Below, piece by piece: positions 1 through 4,652 of a DNA stretch of 6,524 nucleotides. Every line of letters begins with the position of its first letter. The first letter of the stretch is position 1. Source of the DNA: an uncultured Clostridiaceae bacterium (GTDB taxonomy: Bacteria; Bacillota; Clostridia; Lachnospirales; Lachnospiraceae); NCBI GenBank assembly GCA_949948825.1, contig CATLIJ010000146.1, forward strand, positions 1 to 6,524, read 5' to 3'. The notes under the pieces were generated by a model. The model was not told the origin of the DNA. It saw only the letters and a program-made list of their open reading frames with translations, and searched no databases. A program made the position numbers and the translations under genes.

Positions 1-326
1 TTTTCCGGGTCCGGCTGATGAAGCATGCCTTTGTAGCCTTCTCCGGTCGTTCGGGGCTTGTTGGTGTAAACCCTTGGAATGATAAGAAGCTTGTCCTTTG
101 TGTCCTCCTGCACTTTCACAAGGCGGCTGGCATAGTCCAGAACAGAGTCTTCATTGTCAGCAGAACAGGGGCCAATGATGACCATAAACTTCTGACTTTC
201 GCCGGTAATTATTTTTTTGGCCTCCTCGTCCCGCATGGCTTTTACCAGAGCATACTGGGAGGGAAGGGGAAACTGCTCCTTGATCTCTGCCGGAGCAGGC
301 AGTTTATTGATAAATTCGAAACCCAT
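1..326 (-). CDS. aroF: 3-deoxy-7-phosphoheptulonate (DAHP) synthase, type I, N-terminal part
   Basis: This gene runs off the left edge; only the first 108 codons are visible, read on the minus strand from an ATG at 326-324. The product condenses phosphoenolpyruvate with erythrose 4-phosphate, the first step of the shikimate pathway to aromatic amino acids, in the cytosol. The visible protein has the type I DAHP synthase signature: IIGPCSADN at residues 50-58, with Cys54 matching the metal-binding Cys61 of E. coli AroG, then PRVYTNKPRTT at residues 84-94, where Arg85, Lys90 and Arg92 match the phosphoenolpyruvate-binding Arg92, Lys97 and Arg99, followed by GYKG and a DP pair. The Cys-to-Arg spacing of 31 residues equals that of AroG. 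A good ribosome site, AAAGGAG (minus strand, about 334-340), sits at normal distance from the ATG. The gene is divergent from the purine nucleoside phosphorylase gene. The family is certain; the symbol (aroF, aroG or aroH type, and which amino acid inhibits it) cannot be decided from the fragment. Confidence 0.95.
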   Translation of the reverse strand, partial: MGFEFINKLPAPAEIKEQFPLPSQYALVKAMRDEEAKKIITGESQKFMVIIGPCSADNEDSVLDYASRLVKVQEDTKDKLLIIPRVYTNKPRTTGEGYKGMLHQPDPE

Positions 327-358
327 AATTGTTCTCCTTTTTTGGGGGTATATTTTAA

Positions 359-373
359 ATATCCATTGGATAT
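359..373. promoter_or_regulatory. Short palindrome in the DAHP synthase leader (possible operator)
   Basis: A perfect inverted repeat, ATATCC-ATT-GGATAT, lies between the predicted -10 box of the DAHP synthase promoter and its ribosome site, at about +14 to +28 of the predicted transcript. Its position suits a repressor operator or a small leader hairpin. No known regulator motif is recognised. Six-base arms in an AT-rich spacer can occur by chance, so the functional call is tentative although the repeat itself is plain. Confidence 0.35.
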
Positions 374-392
374 GGAAATTAAACTGTTACAC

Positions 393-421
393 ATTATAAT
401 ATGCAAAAATGTAAAAAGCAA
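393..421 (-). promoter_or_regulatory. SigA-type promoter for the DAHP synthase gene
   Basis: Read on the minus strand, TTGCTT (421-416) and a perfect TATAAT (398-393) are separated by 17 bases, the optimal spacing for the housekeeping sigma factor. Transcription would start near 386, giving a leader of about 60 bases before the ATG at 326. That leader holds the palindrome at 359-373. Confidence 0.75.
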
Positions 422-432
422 GAAAGAATGGG

Positions 433-461
433 TTTTGTTTTTGGGAAATATCGGTTATAAT
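433..461 (+). promoter_or_regulatory. SigA-type promoter for the purine nucleoside phosphorylase gene
   Basis: A perfect TATAAT lies at 456-461. The -35 box is poor: TTTTGT at 433-438 gives a 17-base spacer, and TTGTTT at 435-440 fits the consensus slightly better but leaves only 15. The start site would be near 468, with a leader of about 53 bases. The promoter lies back to back with the DAHP synthase promoter; the two -35 regions are only about a dozen bases apart. The -10 box is convincing and the -35 box is not. Confidence 0.6.
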
Positions 462-520
462 GCTAAAGAGACTCTGACAGATGAAGCGCCAGAGATTTAC
501 AGGTAGAGGAGGTATGTAAA

Positions 521-1345
521 ATGACAGCAGCATATGAGCGGTTAATGAATTGCTACGAGAGTATCCGGGACAAGGTCAGCGTCAGGCCCAAGGTGGCTCT
601 GGTGCTGGGCTCCGGACTGGGAGATTATGCAGATGGGATTCAGGTGGTTTCCACATTGGATTACCATGATATCAATGGTTTCCCGGTGTCCACAGTCAGC
701 GGCCATAAGGGGCGGTTTGTGTTTGGATATGTGGGGGAGGTTCCTGTGGTGATCATGCAGGGGCGCGTCCATTATTATGAAGGATATTCCATGGAGGATG
801 TGGTTCTTCCCATTCGGCTGATGAAGCAGATGGGAGCGGAGATTTTGTTTCTGACCAATGCAGCAGGTGGAGTGAATTTTAATTTCCATGCAGGAGATTT
901 TATGATGATCACAGACCAGATTTCTGATTTTGTGCCTTCACCTTTGATTGGTCCTAATATTGAAGAGCTGGGAGAGCGTTTTCCGGATATGAGCCATATT
1001 TATGATGAAAAGCTTTGCCAGATTCTGCGGGAGACTGCCCATGATTTGGACATCCGTCTTCAGGAGGGAACCTATCTGCAGCTGACCGGACCGAATTTTG
1101 AATCTCCTCATGAGGTGCGGATGTGCCGGATTTTGGGCGCGGACGCTGTGGGGATGAGCACAGCCTGTGAGGCAGTTGCCGCCAATCACATGAAGATGCA
1201 GATTTGCGGCATTTCTTGTATTTCCAATCTGGCATGTGGTATGACGGACCAGCCCTTAAGCCATGTGGAGGTAAAAGAGACTGCAGATGAGGCGGCTCCC
1301 TGGTTTAAGGCATTGATTACAGAGTCCATTATCCGGATGGCTTAA
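521..1345 (+). CDS. punA: Purine nucleoside phosphorylase (trimeric, inosine/guanosine type)
   Basis: The enzyme cleaves inosine, guanosine and their deoxy forms with phosphate to free base plus (deoxy)ribose 1-phosphate, in cytosolic purine salvage. The protein has 274 residues, the usual length. It carries the phosphate-binding GSGLG (30-34), His62 in SGHKGRF, RVHYYEG (82-88) with Arg82 and His84, TNAAGG (112-117), GPNFESPHE (190-198), VGMST (210-214) and ISN (234-236). Glu198, Met212 and Asn236 match the human PNP base- and ribose-binding Glu201, Met219 and Asn243; Glu and Asn at these places favour 6-oxopurines. Two motif changes are visible: FES-PHE where relatives usually have FET-PAE, and STACE where they have STVPE. 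The ATG follows an excellent AGAGGAGG (505-512). The next gene starts 44 bases on without a terminator, so the two are probably one transcript. The symbol pupG or deoD is used for the same family in some genomes. Confidence 0.95.
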   Translation: MTAAYERLMNCYESIRDKVSVRPKVALVLGSGLGDYADGIQVVSTLDYHDINGFPVSTVSGHKGRFVFGYVGEVPVVIMQGRVHYYEGYSMEDVVLPIRLMKQMGAEILFLTNAAGGVNFNFHAGDFMMITDQISDFVPSPLIGPNIEELGERFPDMSHIYDEKLCQILRETAHDLDIRLQEGTYLQLTGPNFESPHEVRMCRILGADAVGMSTACEAVAANHMKMQICGISCISNLACGMTDQPLSHVEVKETADEAAPWFKALITESIIRMA

Positions 1346-1389
1346 GCCTTGGAGCATTAAAACAATGAAAAAAGCGGAGGTAGATACCG

Positions 1390-2748
1390 ATGAATCAAAG
1401 AGAGACGTTCCGGTCCAGACTGGGCTTTTTGCTGCTGTCAGCCGGATGTGCCATTGGCATTGGAAATGTGTGGCGTTTTCCCTATGTGGTGGGACAGAAC
1501 GGCGGAGGCGCGTTTGTGCTGTTTTATCTGTTGTTTTTGGCCATTATGGGAGTGCCAGTGCTTTCCATGGAGTTTGCAGTGGGCCGCGCCAGCCGGAAGA
1601 GTCCGGTAAAGGCATATCAGGCCCTGGAAAAGCCAGGGACAAAGTGGCATTTGCATGGCTATGTGGCTATGGCAGGCAATTATATGCTCATGATGTTTTA
1701 TACAACTGTGGCAGGATGGATGCTGTATTATTTTTACGGCTTTTTTGTGGGACAGTTTCAGGGGAAGGATTCGGAACAGGTAGGAGCTCTCTTTGGGGAA
1801 ATGCTGGCTTCGCCGGGAATCAATGTATTTTGGATGGCAGTTGTGGTGGCGCTTGGGATTTTTATTTGTTCCATGGGACTTCAAAAAGGCGTGGAGCGGA
1901 TTACCAAATGGATGATGACCGGGCTTTTGTCTCTGATGATTGTAATGGCTGTGCGGGGGCTGACTCTGGAGGGCGGATTGAATGGGCTGAAATTCTATCT
2001 TTATCCGGACATTCAGAAAATGTCAGAGGTTGGCATTGGGAATGTAATTACAGCAGCTATGAACCAGTCCTTTTTTACCTTAAGCCTTGGCATCGGCGCT
2101 ATGGCCATATTTGGAAGCTATCTGGAGAAGAATAACACATTGCTTGGAGAGGCTGTCAATGTGGCTGTGCTGGACACACTGGTAGCTATTACAGCAGGGC
2201 TTATTATTTTTCCCGCCTGTTTTGCTTTTGGGGTGAATCCGGACAGCGGACCAAGCCTGATTTTTATTACCCTGCCCAATGTATTTGTCTCCATGACAGG
2301 GGGACGGGTGTGGGGAAGCCTGTTCTTTTTGTTCATGTCATTTGCAGCTCTCTCTACAGTGATTGCTGTGTTTGAGAACATTATAGCATGTTGTATGGAG
2401 CTTTTTGGTCTGGAGAGAAAAAAGGCGGCAATTTTAAACCTGATTTTGCTATTTGTGCTGTCGCTGCCCTGTGCTTTGGGATATAATATACTAAGCGGTT
2501 TTGAGCCAATGGGAGCCGGAACATCGGTATTGGATTTGGAGGATTTTATTGTCAGTAACCTGCTGCTGCCTTTGGGCTCTCTCATTTATCTTCTGTTTTG
2601 TACCTGGGAATTTGGATGGGGCATGGAAAAGTATCGACAAGAGGCCAATGAGGGTGTTGGCTTCAAGGTTCCGGCCTGGGTTCGGAATTATCTGAAGTTT
2701 GTGCTGCCGCTTATGATTGTTGCAGTATTTTTGCAGGGAATTTTGTAG
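1390..2748 (+). CDS. Neurotransmitter:sodium symporter (NSS/SNF) family transporter, probably for amino acids
   Basis: This is an inner-membrane, sodium-driven secondary transporter of the LeuT fold, 452 residues long. Helix 1 has the family signature: RLGFLLLSAGCAIGIGNVW from Arg10, then RFPY (29-32) and the GGGAF loop (38-42). Asn26 matches LeuT sodium ligand Asn27, Arg29 the gate Arg30, and Gly23 matches LeuT Gly24, where monoamine transporters carry Asp; this favours an amino acid substrate. Helix 6 has FFTLSLGIGA (228-237), with Thr230 and Ser232 at the LeuT Thr254 and Ser256 positions. Helix 8 has AALST (319-323), keeping the two hydroxyls of the second sodium site. Asp385 probably matches the outer gate Asp404. 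The protein ends after a helix at about 433-452, consistent with the shorter 11-helix bacterial form. The ATG at 1390 follows GCGGAGGT (1374-1381) at good spacing. The exact substrate cannot be read from sequence; a branched-chain or aromatic amino acid is plausible. Confidence 0.92.
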   Translation: MNQRETFRSRLGFLLLSAGCAIGIGNVWRFPYVVGQNGGGAFVLFYLLFLAIMGVPVLSMEFAVGRASRKSPVKAYQALEKPGTKWHLHGYVAMAGNYMLMMFYTTVAGWMLYYFYGFFVGQFQGKDSEQVGALFGEMLASPGINVFWMAVVVALGIFICSMGLQKGVERITKWMMTGLLSLMIVMAVRGLTLEGGLNGLKFYLYPDIQKMSEVGIGNVITAAMNQSFFTLSLGIGAMAIFGSYLEKNNTLLGEAVNVAVLDTLVAITAGLIIFPACFAFGVNPDSGPSLIFITLPNVFVSMTGGRVWGSLFFLFMSFAALSTVIAVFENIIACCMELFGLERKKAAILNLILLFVLSLPCALGYNILSGFEPMGAGTSVLDLEDFIVSNLLLPLGSLIYLLFCTWEFGWGMEKYRQEANEGVGFKVPAWVRNYLKFVLPLMIVAVFLQGIL

Positions 2749-2765
2749 AAAGTGAATTTTTGCTG

Positions 2766-2816
2766 GTCTGACTGGCGTCTTTTCCGTTTTTGCCGGGGGA
2801 GGCGTCGGAATGAGAC
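2766..2816 (+). other. G-U-rich RNA hairpin between the transporter and CDF genes
   Basis: The 98-base gap after the transporter stop has no clear promoter but can form a long hairpin as plus-strand RNA. Bases 2772-2786 pair without a break with 2794-2808 (15 pairs, of which six are G-U) around a 7-base loop at 2787-2793. After an internal loop, 2766-2769 (GTCT) can pair with 2813-2816 (AGAC). Because the G-U pairs become C-A on the other strand, only the plus-strand transcript folds this way. No U-run follows, so it is not a standard terminator. It could stabilise or process the mRNA or adjust CDF translation; the role is unknown. The region is G- and T-rich, which raises the chance of accidental pairing. 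Confidence 0.4.
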
Positions 2817-2846
2817 AGGGAGGGTGCAGGGAAGGCCTGAGAAATT

Positions 2847-4025
2847 ATGACGGATTTTTTAGTAAGAAAATTTGTAAAGAATTATGAACAGACGGATCAG
2901 GCAGAGGTGCGGGCCGCCTATGGGCTGATGGCGGGAGTGGTGGGAATCTGCTGTAATTTATTTTTGTTTGGATCAAAAATATTTGCCGGAATAATCACAG
3001 GCAGTATTTCCATTATGGCAGATGCTTTTAACAATTTGTCAGATGCAGTGTCTTCCATTGTGGGATTTGTGGGGGTAAAGATGGCTCAAAAGCCGGCAGA
3101 CGCCCATCATCCCTTTGGGCATGGGCGGATTGAATATATATCAGCGTTTATTGTGGCATTTCTGGTAATTCAGGTGGGTTTTTCCCTGCTTAAGACTTCT
3201 GTGGGCAAGCTGATGCATCCAGAGGAGATGGTATTTCACGGACTCTCTGTGGGAATTTTGTTTCTTTCGGTTGCAGTGAAGCTTTGGATGGCTCTGTTCA
3301 ACCGGAGACTGGGAAAGAGAGTGAATTCCAAGGTTATGGCAGCTACCTCTGCAGATTCCCTGGGAGATGTGGCAGCCACCTCTGCAACCATTGTATCGAT
3401 TATGGTGTTTGGAATCTGGAGGGTCAATATTGATGGTTTGGTGGGGCTGGCAGTTTCCATTCTGGTCATGGCAGCAGGAATCAATATTGCAAAGGATACC
3501 TTAAAGCCATTGATCGGAGAGCCGATTGACCCGGAGGTGTATAAGAAAATCGTAGCTTTTGTCAATGGGTATGAGGGGATTTTGGGGAGCCATGATCTGA
3601 TTGTTCATAATTATGGGCCGGGACGCAGCATGGCTTCCATTCATGCGGAGGTGCCAAGTGAGGTGGATATAGAAATATCCCATGAGATTGTGGACCGGAT
3701 TGAGCGGGACGCGGTCCGGAAGCTGGGAGTGTTTCTGGTGATTCATATGGATCCGGTATCTGTCACAGACACGCGGGCAAGAGAGCTTCGTCAGCTGACC
3801 GAAGGGATTCTGGAAAGTCTGGATCAGCGCCTGACGCTGCATGATTTCAGGGTTGTTTGCGGAACCCGGCGGATGAATGTGATTTTTGATTTGGTAGTGC
3901 CAAGAGAATATACTCAGCAGATGCAGGAGGCATGTAAGCAGGAAATCATCAGGAAGCTGAAGGAAAAGGATGAAAGGTATCAGGCTGTGATTACAATGGA
4001 ATGTACCTATTATACGGAAGAGTGA
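2847..4025 (+). CDS. Cation diffusion facilitator (CDF) metal exporter, likely Mn(II)-type
   Basis: This is an inner-membrane, proton-coupled divalent metal exporter of 392 residues. After a short cytosolic N-terminus the membrane domain spans about residues 25-215. Helix 2 contains ADAFNNLSD (58-66): the pair that is HxxxD or DxxxD in zinc exporters is Asn62 and Asp66 here. Helix 5 contains SADSLGD, giving Asp170 and Asp174 where zinc exporters have His and Asp. An Asn-Asp/Asp-Asp set is, as I recall it, that of manganese exporters such as pneumococcal MntE. The loop motif HPFGHGRIE (88-96) is a CDF hallmark. The cytosolic ferredoxin-like domain (about 220-308) ends in VIHMDP. Some 80 further residues (about 312-392) look like a second, degenerate ferredoxin-like unit, making the protein longer than the roughly 300 residues of E. 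coli YiiP. The ATG is the first start after an in-frame stop at 2838-2840; its ribosome site (AGGGAAGG, about 2828-2835) is weak and rather distant. The family is certain and the metal is inferred. Confidence 0.93.
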   Translation: MTDFLVRKFVKNYEQTDQAEVRAAYGLMAGVVGICCNLFLFGSKIFAGIITGSISIMADAFNNLSDAVSSIVGFVGVKMAQKPADAHHPFGHGRIEYISAFIVAFLVIQVGFSLLKTSVGKLMHPEEMVFHGLSVGILFLSVAVKLWMALFNRRLGKRVNSKVMAATSADSLGDVAATSATIVSIMVFGIWRVNIDGLVGLAVSILVMAAGINIAKDTLKPLIGEPIDPEVYKKIVAFVNGYEGILGSHDLIVHNYGPGRSMASIHAEVPSEVDIEISHEIVDRIERDAVRKLGVFLVIHMDPVSVTDTRARELRQLTEGILESLDQRLTLHDFRVVCGTRRMNVIFDLVVPREYTQQMQEACKQEIIRKLKEKDERYQAVITMECTYYTEE

Positions 4026-4104
4026 CCAGGAACGGCAGATTTTGGAAATAAAAACTTTACCAGATGGTGCAATAAGAATTGGGTCTGTTGCATTAAACTA
4101 TCAG

Positions 4105-4120
4105 AAAGGGAATTCGATTG
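4105..4120 (+). promoter_or_regulatory. Ribosome binding site and TTG start of the sigma factor gene
   Basis: AAAGGG at 4105-4110 lies 7 bases before TTG at 4118-4120. This supports TTG as the start, because the residues it adds, DEELLKRVGMGDADAF, are typical of ECF sigma N-termini. The first ATG (4151) would remove them and has only a G-rich stretch ahead of it. Confidence 0.75.
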
Positions 4121-4645
4121 GGCGACGAGGAACTTTTAAAACGGGTGGGTATGGGTGATGCAGATGCGTTTCGTCAGCTGTACCATAACACGGACCGGAC
4201 AGTTTACAGTTTTATATTGTCTATTATTAAGAATCCCCAGGATGCGGAAGAAGTTATGCAGGAAACTTACTTGAAGATCTGGACATCAGCAGCTTCTTAT
4301 CAATCTCAGGGCAAGCCTTTGGCGTGGATTTTTACCATTGCCCGGAATTTGTGCTACATGAAGTTCCGGGAACAGAAGCGTCAGGCGGATCTTGGACTGG
4401 ATGAGCTGGAGGGGGAAGAGACAGGACAGGTATGCCTTCCGCTGGAAAATATGGCAGATGCCATGGTACTCCAATCGGCCCTGGAGATATTAAAGGAGGA
4501 GGAGCGGCAGATTGTGCTGCTTCATGCCTCGGCAGGCCTGAAACATCGGGAGATTGCCTCCAGTCTGCATATGCCGCTTGCCACGGTGCTTTCCAAATAC
4601 AACCGTGCAGTCAAGAAGCTGAAACAATATTTAAGAGAGGAGTGA
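4118..4645 (+). CDS. ECF-type RNA polymerase sigma factor
   Basis: This is an alternative sigma factor of 175 residues that would direct RNA polymerase to a small regulon once released by its anti-sigma factor. Region 2 spans about residues 12-88, with DAEEVMQETYLKIW (42-55), the core-binding and -10-melting segment, and WIFTIARNLCYMKFREQKR (70-88). Region 4 spans about 113-173: LEILKEEERQIVLLHASAGL, then the helix-turn-helix that reads the -35 box, HREIASSLHMPLATVLSKYNRA (143-164), and a basic end. The linker (89-112) is acidic. There is no region 1.1 or 3 and no SigI-type C-terminal domain, so it is an ECF factor rather than a SigI protein. The start is TTG. The partner membrane anti-sigma gene begins 4 bases after the stop. 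No convincing promoter is seen in the 92-base gap from the CDF gene, so it may use read-through transcription or its own unrecognised promoter. The regulon is unknown. Confidence 0.94.
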   Translation: MGDEELLKRVGMGDADAFRQLYHNTDRTVYSFILSIIKNPQDAEEVMQETYLKIWTSAASYQSQGKPLAWIFTIARNLCYMKFREQKRQADLGLDELEGEETGQVCLPLENMADAMVLQSALEILKEEERQIVLLHASAGLKHREIASSLHMPLATVLSKYNRAVKKLKQYLREE

Positions 4646-4652
4646 GGGCGTG
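4635..4652 (+). promoter_or_regulatory. Ribosome binding site inside the sigma gene, with GTG start of the anti-sigma gene
   Basis: AGAGGAG within 4635-4642 forms the last sense codons of the sigma gene and directly precedes its TGA stop (4643-4645). It stands 7 bases before GTG at 4650-4652. Ribosomes finishing the sigma factor would be placed to start the anti-sigma factor, which suggests translational coupling. The next in-frame ATG (4698) would remove part of the conserved N-terminal segment. Confidence 0.8.

Noticed and set aside
472..494. Leader hairpin CTCTG/CAGAG before the PNP gene as a purine riboswitch
   Set aside because: Only five pairs form, and none of the conserved junction or loop bases of the purine riboswitch is seen; the leader of about 53 bases is also too short.
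18..506. Plus-strand reading frame of 162 codons at the left edge
   Set aside because: It is antisense to the clear DAHP synthase coding region and runs on through both promoters; its translation shows no recognisable domain.
1365..2135. Plus-strand reading frame of 256 codons starting before the symporter gene
   Set aside because: It overlaps the NSS transporter in another frame, lacks a ribosome site as good as the one at 1374-1381, and gives a Gly/Arg/Cys-rich translation typical of an out-of-frame shadow.
2766..2816. Rho-independent terminator between the symporter and CDF genes
   Set aside because: The stem is present but is followed by GGAATGAGAC rather than a U-run, and many of its pairs are G-U.
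4029..4060. GGAAC at 4029-4033 as an ECF autoregulatory -35 box for the sigma gene
   Set aside because: The pentamer matches the common ECF -35 core, but no CGTC-like or other convincing -10 element lies 15-18 bases downstream, and five bases are expected by chance.
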